Source: Fremontodendron californicum (Eukaryota > Streptophyta > Magnoliopsida > Malvales > Malvaceae). From it: DNA of 64,000 nucleotides. This document shows positions 11,640 to 21,781 of the stretch, one piece after another; within the stretch, counting starts at the first letter, position 1; each line of letters opens with the position of its first letter. The notes beneath the pieces were generated by a model that saw only the letters and a list, made by a program, of their open reading frames with translations, was not told where the DNA came from and searched no databases. Position numbers and translations under genes: made by a program. The stretch covers positions 14,931,122-14,995,121 of the forward strand of contig JAULJL010000024.1 in NCBI GenBank assembly GCA_030761205.1, read 5' to 3'.

Positions 11640-11925
11640 GTTTATAATTCAGGGTATCTCCTCTAGAAGCTTCGGCTATCACCACCAAAGACTTGCTCAA
11701 GCAAATGTAAAACTCAGGATATATCTCCACCAGAGGCTTTGGCTATCACCACAAAAGACTTATTCATTTTTAAAGCTGAAAAGCTTTGTATATCTCCATC
11801 AGAGGCTTTGGTTATCACCACCAAAGACTTGCTCAAGCAAATGTTAAACTCTGGATATCTCCACCAGAGGCTTTTGTTATCACCACCAAAGACTTGTTCA
11901 TTGTTTAAAACTGAAAAAACTCTGG
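11640..11925 (-). repeat. Tandem array A in 3' UTR (double-hairpin unit)
   Basis: About four units of 60-75 bp built around 'tatctccaccagaggctttggctatcaccaccaaag'. Each unit can fold two short hairpins (element strand: CTTTGG/CCAAAG and CTCTGG/CCAGAG, each with a loop near nine bases). The same unit recurs in copies C and D on the plus strand. Confidence 0.85.
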
Positions 11926-12059
11926 AAACTTATGCTTGGGGGATCTTAAGAATGGTGCCCGGAGGTCTTAAAAATGGTGCCTGAGGCCTTACCCGTGATT
12001 TGAAAAATTATGCTCGGAGATCTTAAAAATGATGCCCGGAGGCCTTAGCCATGATGAAA

Positions 12060-12545
12060 ATACCTTGACGACGGTTTCAAGGCTCGACTCATTTGATAAA
12101 CAGAATGAATTTGATTTAAAACAAAAGGAAATACCTTGACTCTGGTCTCCAGGCTCGACTCATTTGATAAAACAGAATGAATTATGATTTAAAACAAAAA
12201 GAAATACCTTGACGATGGTCTCAAGGCTCGACTCATTTGATAAAACAGAATGAATTTGATTTAAAACAAAAGGAAATACCTCGACGGTGGTCTCAAGGCT
12301 CGACTCGTTTGATAAAACAAAATGAATTCGGTTTAAAACAAAGAGGAATACCTCGACGTTCGTCTCAAGGCTCGACTCATTTGATAAAATAGAATGAATT
12401 TGAATTAAAACGAAAGAAAATACCTCGACGGTGGTCTCAAGGCTCAACTCATTTGATAAAACAGAATGAATTCGATTTAAAACAAAAGGAAATACCTCAA
12501 CGGTGGTCTCGGGTTTCGACTCATTTGAGAAGCAGAATGAGTTCG
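12060..12545 (-). repeat. Tandem array B in 3' UTR (about 70-bp unit)
   Basis: Seven units of about 70 bp with 'gaaataccttgac', 'tcaaggctcgactcatttga' and 'cagaatgaattt'. An apparent 95-codon frame across it is just the repeat read through. Homologous to 43590-44065 in copy C. Confidence 0.9.
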
Positions 12546-14053
12546 ATTTGGGGAAGCCAAAGTTTTCTTGATTCCTACAATGTTAGCTAAATGCAATGGT
12601 GAGAATGACATGCTTTGCAAATGCTTGTCTGTTTCCTAAGAATGAATGCCATCAAATGATTGTGTCATGATTTCTAATCCATGGTTTCTTTGAGGTTCAC
12701 AAATTATCTGACTTCATGGCGGAGTCTTCAATTGTTCACTGATGCCCCACTTAAGGAATCCTTCACTCAAGATAACTTCTCAAACAGTCTCAGTTTCTAA
12801 CTTTCGCTGAAATTCACAGATTTTCTGACTTCGTGATGGAGTCTCCAACACGTTCACTCTTTTCTTTTCTTGGTGAACTTTCCAAACCTTTCCCAAGATT
12901 TAAATCTATTCCTTAGTAATACTCTGAAATCCTTTTATTTAAAGATTTTTTATTATTAATCATCATTCAATTTAATAACAGTCATGATGTATCTCAAAAA
13001 TGTATGAAAGATGAATCAAGCAAAAATGTCATGAAAAGGATAACAAGAATTTATTGCAGCAATTTTTTTTTTTTTTAAATTGTAAAAGTGAATATGAAGG
13101 ATAAATGTAATGTTATAGGTTATAGATGCCCCAGATGAGGAATATCTTGGACCCCTCATTTTTCAAACCATCTAAAATTTTTCTTGAACAACCAATTTAC
13201 TTGGGTAACCTATCGACTTCCGCAGTTACGTCAGACTGAGTTGTTCCCTTTTCCTCTGATTTTCAGATACTTTCTCCCCCGTTACACGGAGCATTGATTC
13301 GAACTTTAATCAGTACTTGAGTCGCCCTTTACGGTTTTTCAGCTCAAGTGTCCTCCATTCGGTATTAAGTCGCCATTTGCGGGTTTTCGGCTTAAACCTC
13401 TCCTTTTACATTCTTTTTTTTTCATTTTTTTTTGGTATTCTACCATGCATCTGAGAATTCTAAATGCTTCCAAGGTAAAAGTATCAATTCAAAATACGGA
13501 ATAAATTCTGAGAACAACCTTTCAAATTAAATATCCATGCTTGATCAAAATGGACTTTCTAAAGCACGTAATCTAGGCCAAGGTTCGGGTTTAGAAAGAA
13601 AGGATAAAATAGGCCCAAAATATCTTAAGGGTGATTGAATCAAGGATCATTTCCTGAGGATAACTCATTCTTGAAACATTTGTCCCTTTTTTGGACTTTC
13701 TTTTCTTCTTTTTTTCTTTTTTTTGCTTTCTTGGCTTTCATTTGCCATTCTTTGATTTTTCACATTTTCCGATGGCTTTCTTTTTGCCATGATTTTTTAT
13801 TATTTTTCCTCGCATTTGTCCTCCGGTGTAGAGGGTGATCCTTGACCAAGGTTTAAAGAAAGAAATAATTCCTAAGGCTCAAGGGGTGACTAAGGATAAT
13901 TTCTTCTTAGTGAAAGGAATATGAAAGATGGCCATTCATCATATCAAGCATGAATATTCTCATTAAAAAGCAATCCACAGGGGAGATAGGAATCTCCATT
14001 TTTACGCTTAGAATCATTCGAATTTCCATGTGCACAGCATCACAAACTTTTTT

Positions 14054-15286
14054 TTAAGCATAATACTTCTTCAATTCATCAGCATTCACAGAATTTCTGA
14101 AATCCTTCCCGTCCTTTCTAGTTAAAATCAATGCTTCTCTAGAAAAAGCTCTTTTTATCACATAGGGTCTTTCCCAATTTGGAGCCCACTTTCCTCGCGG
14201 GTCCTTTACTATAGGGAGAATTTTCCTCAATACTAACTCCCCCTCTTGGAACTGTCTAGGACGAACCTTCTTATTGTGGGCTCGAATCATCCTTTTCTGA
14301 TACAACTGCCCATGACAAATTGCTTTTAATCTTTTCTCCTCGATGAGATTCAGCTGTTCATAACGAGCTCTAACCCATTTTGCTTCTTCTAGGCCAACTT
14401 CCATAGAAACCCGTAATGAAAAGATTTCAACTTCAATAGTAGCACTGCTTCCATCTCGTATAACCAAAGAAAATGGCGTTGCCCCTGTAGATGTGCGAAC
14501 TGAGGTACGATATGCATGAAGAGCAAAAGGCAAGATCTCGTGCCAATCCTTGTACACATCAGTCATCTTCTCAACAATCTTCTTGATGTTCTTGTTAGCT
14601 GCTTCTACTGCCCCATTCATCTTTGGACGGTAAGGTGCCGAATTATGATGTGTGATCTTGAACTGAGTATACACTTCTCTCATCATCTTATTGTCCAAAT
14701 TGAGAGCATTATCCGAAATAATTCTTGCTGGCAACCCGTAACGGCATATGATTTCTTTCTTAACAAATCTGCATACCACCGACTTTGTTACATTCGCATA
14801 GGAAGCAGCTTCTACCCACTTTGTGAAATAACCTATGGCCACCAAGATGAAACAATGTCCATCTGAAGCTTTCGGGGTAATAGGTCCAATCATATCCATT
14901 CCCCACATTGAAAAGGACCATGGTGCAGTCATGACATGCAATGGCGATTGCGGCACATGAATCTTATATGTATATATCTGGCATTTATGGCACTTCCGGG
15001 AATAGCTGATACAATCTCCTTCCATTGTCAACCAATAATACCCTGCCCTCATAATCTGCTTAGCAAGCATGAGACCATTAGCATGAGGGCCACATATCCC
15101 TTCATGGACCTCTTCTATAATTCTCCGAGATTCGGCAGATCCGACACATCTCAACAAGACTTGGTCTTTTCCTTTCTTATAGAGAATCTCACTATCTAGA
15201 ACAAAACCCATTGCTAGCCTTCTCAGAGTCCTTTTGTCATTTTCTATTGCTTGTTCTGGATACTGTTGACTCTTGATGTATTGCAA
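14054..15286 (-). pseudogene. Integrase of Ogre-A (C-terminal end of Pol)
   Basis: An open run of 410 codons covering integrase. The zinc-binding H61, H68, C99, C102 and the catalytic triad D131 (WGMDMIGP), D192 (IISDNA) and E228 (GAVEAAN) are all visible. The C-terminal part with KVRPRQFQEGELVLRK and WAPNWERPYVI is the usual Ty3/gypsy tail. Integrase inserts the cDNA into the genome. Around 14440-14475 the frame is shifted by one inserted base and restored by one lost base, so a short stretch (about residues 283-290) differs from that in copy C, where LVYGIETVLP is intact. The frame ends at 14054 in a stop just before the 3' UTR. It was once part of a single Pol polyprotein; RNase H lies upstream and out of frame, so it is called a pseudogene. 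Confidence 0.88.
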
Positions 15287-15435
15287 GATGTCATTATACC
15301 AAGGGAGCCATCTGCTTCTTCTTCAATACTCAGACAGTGGGCAGGAGACTCATATATACTCATCTTTATTGGCACAACTTCAGCCCCTTCATTCACTTTA
15401 AACATTGATGACAAAGTAGCCAGAGCATTTTCCAT

Positions 15436-15953
15436 TCAGTTTTCTTCTCGAGGGAAGTAATTGAAATTCACTTCTTCAAATTCCTCCAATAAACTTAGTA
15501 TGAGTTCTCGGTATCGGATTACCTTTGTATCCCGGGTTTCCCATTCTCCCCGTTGCTGGTATATCAATAGTTTTGAGTCTCCAAAAACTTCCAATACTTT
15601 GATCTTTCTGTCCATTACAGCTTGAAGGCCCATAGTACACGCTTCATATTCGGCAGTATTGTTTGTACAATCAAAATCCAATCTAGCAGTGAAAGGATAA
15701 TAATCTTCTTCTAGGGATATAAGGACTGCACCGATTTCGTGCCCATGGCATTAGATACGCCATCAAAGTACATTTTCCATACTTTCTTCTTCAGGGGAAT
15801 CTCATCTGCTTGCGAAACATACATCAAATCTTCATCCGAGAAGTCAATGTTCAAGGGCTCATAATCTTCCACTGCTCTACTTGCTAAGAATTCAGCCACT
15901 GCATTGCCCTTGATAGCTTTTTGGCTAACATATACAATGTCGTACTCTGACAA
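15436..15953 (-). pseudogene. Second (archaeal-type) RNase H segment of Ogre-A Pol
   Basis: Two frame-shifted pieces (15711-15953 and 15436-15681). They contain a WKMYFDGVSN motif with the first Asp, NTAEYEA with the Glu and VFGDSKL with the next Asp, the layout of an RNase H fold. It follows the normal RNase H and precedes integrase, the position at which Tat/Ogre elements are known to carry an additional, archaeal-like RNase H. The break between the pieces lies near 15700. Confidence 0.78.
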
Positions 15954-16058
15954 TAAAACCTGCTATCTTGCTGTTCTCCCTGATAAAGAAGGTGTTTCCA
16001 ACATGTACTTGATTGGATCTAGCTTGGCAGTCAACCACGTTGTGTGGTACAACATGTA

Positions 16059-17120
16059 CTATCTGAGTCTTCGAGCAGTCAAAGCTAAGGCACAGCACAA
16101 CTTTTCTACCGAAAAATATTTCAACTCATAATCTGTGAACTTCTTGCTGAGGTAGTAAATTGCCTGTTCTTTCTTTCCAGTCTCATCAAGCTGCCCCAAA
16201 ACACAACCCATGGATCTCTCAAATACTGATAAATATAATATCATTGGTTTATCCAAAATAGGTGGCATTAATACTGGTGGGTTGGATAGATAATGTTTAA
16301 CCTTTTCGAATGCAATCTGACAACCTTTATCCCATTCTCCTGGATCATGTTTTTGAAGTAACTTAAATATTGGATCACATTTGTCGGTTAACTGAGAAAT
16401 AAACCAGGCAACGTAATTTAATCTGCCCAGAAAGCCTCTTACTTCTTTTTGAGTACAAGGTGGTGGCAAATTCTGAATGACCTTCACTTTATCCGGGTCA
16501 ATCTCAATTCCCCTTTTGCTGACAAAAAAATCTAGCAACTTTCCCGAGGTGACTCCGAAAGTGCATTTTGCTGGATTTAGCTTAAGTCGAAACTTTCATA
16601 GTCATTCGAAGAGCTTCTTAAGATTCGCAATATGCTCCTCTTCTCCTTGTAATTTTGCAATCATATCATCAACATAGACCTCAATTCCCTTATGCATCAT
16701 ATCATGAAACAAGGTCACCATGGCTCTCTGATATGTTGCCCCAGCATTCTTCAACCCAAATGGCATTACCTTGTAGCAGAAGGTTCCCCACATTGTAACA
16801 AATGTGGTTTTCTCCATATCTTCCGGTGCCATCTTAATCTGATTGTATCCTGAGAATCCGTCCATGAAAGAAAATAAATAACTCTTCACTGTATTATCCA
16901 CCAGAGTATCGATATGGGGCAAAGGGAAATTATCTTTAGGGCTGGCCTTGTTCAAATCTCGGTAATCAACGCACATCCGCACCTTGCCATCTTTCTTTGG
17001 TACTGGAACAATATTTGCCACCCATTTTGGATATTTTGTCACCTCTAAGAATCCAGCATCAAATTGCTTCTTCACCTCCTCTTTTATCTTTAACAGCATG
17101 TCTGGCCTCTTTCTTCTCAA
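16059..17120 (-). pseudogene. Reverse transcriptase and RNase H of Ogre-A Pol
   Basis: Two pieces in different frames (16602-17120 and 16059-16538). The first holds the RT palm: KKDGKVRMCVDYRDLN, FSFMDGFSGYNQI with the catalytic Asp (residue 87) and YVDD (residues 149-152). The second holds the end of the thumb (LGRLNYVAWFI) and a Ty3/gypsy RNase H with a weak first motif (ILYLSVFERSMGCVLGQ, usual Asp not seen) and FSVEKLCCALALT. A frameshift and short loss separate them near 16560. The enzyme copies element RNA to DNA; here it is inactive as a continuous protein. Confidence 0.9.
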
Positions 17121-17141
17121 CTTTTGCTAAATTGGCTTGCA

Positions 17142-17512
17142 TTATGGCCTTAAAGGGAGCTTATGAACCACAATATCTGAATCCAACCCTGGCATGTCTT
17201 GGTAAGACCATGTAAATACATCCACATATTCTTGGAGCAAGGCTATCAATTCACCCTTTATTGATGATGATAATGAAGTCCCGATTTTGACTTCCTTTAT
17301 TTCTTCACCATTTCCCAAATTTATCATTTCCAATAATTCCTTATGAGGAAGTACTTGTTTCTCCTCTTGTTCTATTTTCCTTAATAGATCCGGAGGTAGA
17401 CCATAATCCTCAGTATCTTCGTTAGCCTCAAAATCACCCGTGCAAATGGGTCTTTCAAAATCAATTTCAAAATTACTGATAGGAAGGTCCTCATATTCCG
17501 CATCCGTACACC
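17142..17512 (-). pseudogene. N-terminal linker of Ogre-A Pol
   Basis: Minus-strand reading from about 17511 gives CTDAEYEDLPISNFE ... LLQEYVDVFTWSYQDMPGLD, the segment that precedes RT in Ty3/gypsy Pol (the 'DVFAWSY.DMPG' motif). A stop near 17140 breaks the join to RT. The open frame extends upstream to 17621 only through the presumed intron. Confidence 0.75.
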
Positions 17513-17760
17513 TGTAAATAGGTGGAGAAGAAACAATATAGGAAAATATATATATATAATGAAAACAAAATAAATAGCAAAAATGAAAGAATATGGACAC
17601 ATCAATATGAATAAAATGCATCGGGCTTGTTATTTATTGAATGAAAATGTTTAAACAAAAAGCCCATTACAGAAAGAAAAAAAAACTCTTCATAACTCTG
17701 GGTAAAGATAATTAAGATTGTTTTTTAAAGTATTATTTTGGAATAGACTTAAAAACTATA
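17513..17760 (-). other. Probable intron between gag-pro and pol of Ogre-A
   Basis: Between the Gag-Pro part and Pol lies an AT-rich, stop-filled stretch ending, on the minus strand, in a pyrimidine-rich tract and TATTTACAG at 17512-17520, a good 3' splice site. Ogre elements are known to carry an intron at this point. The 5' splice site is not clear to me; the upper bound is approximate. Confidence 0.45.
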
Positions 17761-17876
17761 TGCAACTAAGTCGCACTCCAATTGATCAATCTATATCCTG
17801 GTGGACAAGGTCGCACCATCCAGTTCACATCGTCACTTTCCATCCCTTCTTTCCCAGTCATGCAAATCACCATATC

Positions 17877-18419
17877 CTAAATCTGCCCACCCTTATTCAC
17901 ATGGAATTTTTCAAAAGCTTGCTCGATCATTATGAGTACATCCTCTGAATTCTTTTCTCCGAATAGAAAATCAACAGAGTGGAAGTTGTGAAGGATTGGT
18001 GGGAAAGTCATGGGTTCCCATTCAATATCCATACCCGCGAGACGGGCCATCCTTCTTTGTCGATTCCTTTCAACTTGTTTCCTCTTCTCATGGGCCTTCG
18101 GAAGATACCCTAAGCCAAATCGATCTTTCTTTCCTACTACTTCCATTGCTCGGGCCATCCCTTGAAGATATTTTCCAAGACCTTTTCCAGCCCTGCAACC
18201 CTTTCCCACTGTGGTTCTTACTCCCAGCCTTGTGTTCTTGGACAACCTTGGTTTTGGAATTTTTCGTCCTTCAGCGACAAAAACTGCATTTACGAATTCC
18301 AAAGATCGAAAAGAACATTCTACGGCATCTTCATTGGGTTCAACATAAGGAGAGTCAATAGATGCAGAGGCTATTATGTCTTCTTCTCCTGATACAGTGA
18401 CCAAACGACCCTCTATCAC
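17877..18419 (-). pseudogene. G-patch segment downstream of Ogre-A protease
   Basis: An open run of 180 codons. Residues about 73-115 read as a G-patch: GKGCRAGKGLGKYLQGM then RFGLGYLPKAHEKRKQ. G-patch domains bind RNA or helicases. A G-patch in this position is seen in Ogre/Tat Gag-Pro polyproteins. The part before it is acidic (VEPNEDAVEC); the part after is basic (EKRKQVERNRQRRMARL). The frame follows the protease with one stop between (18420-18424), so the original protein was Gag-Pro-Gpatch. The downstream sequence (WMVRPCPPGYRLINWS at about 17770-17820) is the conserved end of this product but is interrupted by stops. Confidence 0.75.
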
Positions 18420-18424
18420 AAATT

Positions 18425-18871
18425 TCAGCTTTCGATGGAGAGACGAGGGTACAGCCCCTGCTTAATGTGTCCACGGCCTTCCCAACAATAAATTATAGAT
18501 GAATTAATATCCATGACCAGAAAGTTCACCGTATAGGTGCATGAGCCTATCTCCAGAGGAACCTCAATAGTTCCCATTACCTCTCTCCTGGTACCATCAA
18601 AAGCCCTGACTACTGTGCGACTCGATAGCATATAAGAAATATCAATTGGCAACTTAGACAGGGTTGCCAGGGGCATTGCATTTAATGAAGAACCATTATC
18701 CAGAAGCATCCTTGGTAGTATATGCCCCTTGCAGGTGGTTGTTATGTGAAGAGCCTTTGTGGACCCAATACCATTGGGTGGTATTTCATCATAACTGAAA
18801 TATATATGATCGTCTGTTGCAATATTTCCCACCAGCCTGTCTAATTTTTCTACTGATATATTTTTAGCCAC
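18425..18871 (-). pseudogene. Aspartic protease of Ogre-A
   Basis: A run of 148 codons with the retropepsin active site LLDNGSSLNAMPL (D58-N-G60; Ogre-type proteases often have DNGS rather than DTGA), the flap region around DGTRREVMGTI and the hydrophobic NFLVMDI strand. It cleaves the polyprotein. The usual LGRPW(I/L) motif after the second strand is altered (IIYCWEGRGHI), with a local frameshift likely. Upstream, the frame is cut by a stop at about 18872. Confidence 0.82.
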
Positions 18872-19798
18872 TTATGCTTGATTCAACACTCTCAATAGGG
18901 CATTTCTATGTGGCTCCGAATTTAATAGCAAAGATAAGATGGAGATTCTTGCTGGCTGATGCTGCAATTGCTCAACCACACTATACTCACTACGTTTTAT
19001 GAATTTTAAAAACTCGTAGGCCTCTTTCTCGTTCACCGGCTCTTTTATCCTGTTTACCGGGGTTGATCCCCTCTCTGCTTCTTTTGACAAATCCATCTCA
19101 ATATGGATTGGTTCAGCTGTTTTTTTCCCTTTGTCCATTCCTCCATCCTTTCTTGTTGATCCCTGGTCAACAATCTTAGGGGCATAACACCTTCCACTTC
19201 ATGTTAAGTGCCCTACACCTGTAATATCTTGCTGACTTGAAGACCCGGGCATAACCATACTGCAGTCATATTTCCATGGTGCAGTTTTGTTTTCCTTGTA
19301 TGAAATGGAAGAAGACAAATCTATAATTAGCTTAGGCGCAATTTTTGCAACAACCGGAGTAGTCTTCTCTGGTTCATCATAATAGATGATCAAAGGTCTT
19401 TCTATCCCATAGCCAGCTGTATTCTCAATGACGTCTACTTCATCCTCTATTTCTTCATAAAGTTAGGCTTCCCCCTTATCCATCATCTTTTGGACTTTAG
19501 CCAAAAAGTCCCCGCATTCCTGTATGATATGACCTTTACATCCATGGAACGGGCACCAGTCCTCCACCCTGTTTGCAACCATTTTTAAACTGTCACCATC
19601 CTCCACCATTCCCGCTTTTACCATTTTGACCCACACTTTTATTATTGGGGTCTTGACTTCACTCACATGTTTTTTCAACCTTCTTTCTTCCCCTGTCAAT
19701 ACTGCATTTACCCGATTCTCAGCATGATCGGGTAATGGATTTCCTGCTACATTCGGCCCATTCCTTGTCCCGAACTTCACCACCCCAGTATTAATCAA
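18872..19798 (-). pseudogene. Degenerate Gag-Pro linker of Ogre-A
   Basis: Three short open pieces in different frames (18872-19138, 19199-19393, 19463-19798) that together give the region between the Gag zinc motif and the protease. Recognisable pieces are WCPFHGCKGHIIQECGDF (a second Cys/His motif, at about 19503-19560), EAYEFLKFIKRSEYSVVEQL and LLLNSEPHRNALLRVLNQA, all usual in Ogre Gag-Pro. Frameshifts and stops separate them. Confidence 0.72.
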
Positions 19799-20259
19799 AT
19801 TTGGACTTTTTTCTTAAAGGCAATATTGTCCTCAGTCGAATGCCCCTAGAACCCTGCATGATATGCGCAGCTAACATTTGCATTATACCACCTTGGATAT
19901 GGTGGTGTCAGAGGTTTGAGGTATACAGGTGCAATAAGTTGACTCTGCAACAACTTAGGATATAGCTCACCATAGGTGGTAGGAATGAGATCAAATTGGG
20001 GTTTCTGATCATTCCTTGGTGAACGTTGATCATTGCATCTAGAACCTTGGGTGTTTGGGACAGTGTTTCGGGGAAGATTTATCTGTGGGGATATGCCAGT
20101 TGGAAAAGGCTGTTGTGGTGTATTGGTATAGGGAAATGGATTTTGGGTAAGATGATTCACATTGGGATAGTAAGGATTATACCCCGAATAAGGTGTGTAG
20201 TGTGTAGGAGGTGCATATGATATAGGAGGAGTATAGGGCCTGGGACGTGTCTATGGTGT
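19799..20259 (-). pseudogene. C-terminal part of Ogre-A Gag, downstream of the AthLOG insertion
   Basis: Continuation of the Gag frame at 30108-31242, separated from it by AthLOG. It is Pro/Tyr-rich (PYTPPISYAPP, PYSGYNPYYPN) and then reaches CAYHAGF.GHSTED, the Cys/His motif of Ogre Gag. Stops are visible near 20250, in the Cys/His motif (near 19846) and near 19804. Copy E has the corresponding region at about 56040-56430. Confidence 0.78.
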
Positions 20260-20264
20260 AGGAG
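20260..20264. repeat. Target site duplication AGGAG (left) of AthLOG
   Basis: AGGAG directly precedes the TG of the AthLOG LTR and is repeated at 30103-30107. Confidence 0.92.
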
Positions 20265-21766
20265 TGATGGAGACTCAATTAAGAGTTGTAAACCCAAGTG
20301 CAGGTTATGTTCAAGTAATAAATTCTCGGGTGTCCGAGGTCGAACCACAGGGAAGCGTATTAGTAAGTATAAGTTTATAAATATATAAGACAAAGAAAGT
20401 AAACAAGATATTAGGGAATCAACAACAAAATAAGATAAACAAGATATTAGAGAACAAAATAAACAAAATATAAAAGAAATTAAACAAGATATAAAAAACA
20501 ATAAGAAAAGATGTTGAGGTTAGAGAATCCACTCTTGGTGTTATGCTAAGATTAATCTTGTTTTATTACACAATTGAAATCCACACATAAAGGAGGTTCC
20601 AATCGGAAGGTTTAGCAATTCAGTCCAAATTGTCCAACGTCCATAGCATATGATATTATGTTCATTTGGTGTCCTCAAAACTCATAAAAAGAGTCCAAGC
20701 ATTCCTTATGCCAAGGTATATGTCTACAACAAATCAAGGTTATGAAACCAAGCATTTATTGTGCCATTTTCATTGTCAATAATGAATCAAGATCCCTACT
20801 TTGCAAGTATGATTTTAAACCAAAAGAAAATATTATCTATACTAGTGTTTATAAATGATAATTCATTTTAGCTCATGTTTAAGAGACTAACCTTAGCATT
20901 TACCAAGAGCTTCACCTCATCACCTCAACAATATGATTAGCAATACATACTAGATATGAATAAAATGAAAAGAATTGTAATAAACATAAGTAAATAAAGA
21001 AAAAGAAAACTAGAGAAAGGAAAGAAGAAGAAAACTTAGAGAATTTTATTACAATGGCTAATATCCTCCCAATCTCCCTTTAATGCTCATCCAAGGCCCT
21101 CTATTTATACACATTTTGGAGAGCTAAATGAAAAGAGACAAGCTTTATAAATTTCAAAGGTAGGTATAATAGGTGGGTGCATTTTTCTAACAATTTTCGT
21201 CATATTGTATGACAATTCTGATCAGCCAGCTTGATGGTCGATTTTGTCAATGTTGGAGGCTCGATCTGATCAAATGGTCTTCTAGAAAAATATACCCCTA
21301 TCAGTTACGGATCCATAGCCGTTGGAATCAGATCATTTGCTCATGTGGATCGGAAGATATGGTCAAAATACCAAAACAGGTCAGCACAGACGTCATTGCA
21401 CATCAGCCAACTTGATGGTCGATTTCTCTAGGGAAAACGACTCCGTTTCAAGAAGTGTAAAACATGAAAAAGATAGATATGCCTCTTAAATTTGCACTGT
21501 AAAAAATTCAGCCTTATTGCTTCAGTGAAACTCCAGATATAGCGGATATGGCAAAAGGTGTCGGAACTGGAACTGAACTGGATTTGCCCTTAATTGTTGA
21601 TTTAACCTAGTAATCTGAAATCACTCAAAGAAACTCGTGAAAAACACCAAATTACATAAAAATATAAAATATCATAGACACAATTAGACTAAGCAATAAT
21701 AACTCGTATTTGACACAAAACAATAATAAAACATAACTAAGAACTATATAATTATACGAGTTATCA
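20265..21766 (-). repeat. 3' LTR of AthLOG
   Basis: 1502 bp, from TGATGGAGAC to GAGTTATCA on the plus strand. The first roughly 708 bases appear identical to the other LTR; all differences I see lie after about 20973. No coding content; an apparent 114-codon frame (20157-20501) crosses the element border and is not real. Confidence 0.95.
21101..21109 (-). promoter_or_regulatory. TATA box in AthLOG 3' LTR
   Basis: The minus strand reads TATAAATAG followed by AGGGCC, a textbook plant TATA box 836 bases from the LTR end. The same site is intact in the 5' LTR at 29437-29445. Confidence 0.65.
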
Positions 21767-21781
21767 CACCCCCACACTTAG
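21767..21781 (-). other. Polypurine tract of AthLOG
   Basis: The minus strand reads CTAAGTGTGGGGGTG directly before the 3' LTR, the Athila-type motif. Confidence 0.83.

Larger units (their letters stand above)
11367..14053 (-). other. Repeat-rich 3' UTR of Ogre-A
   Basis: No gene. The stretch between integrase and the polypurine tract holds two tandem arrays (11640-11925 and 12060-12545), a 'cggaggtcttaaaaatggtgc' repeat (11935-12050) and TC-rich low-complexity sequence (about 13400-13830). It matches 42086-44845 in inverse orientation in copy C. Long tandem-repeat 3' UTRs are known from Ogre-type elements and have been proposed as seeds of satellite DNA. Confidence 0.8.

Noticed and set aside
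12160..12447. Repeating peptide frame (period 23 residues)
   Set aside because: Product of a tandem repeat near 69-70 bp; the same in 43704-44099. No start context and no relation to a known protein.
13635..13838. Phe-rich 67-codon plus-strand frame
   Set aside because: Arises from a TC-rich low-complexity stretch in the Ogre 3' UTR, as does 49250-49438.
20157..20501. 114-codon minus-strand frame
   Set aside because: Crosses the border between Ogre-A and the AthLOG LTR; its LTR part is repeated at 28550-28837.
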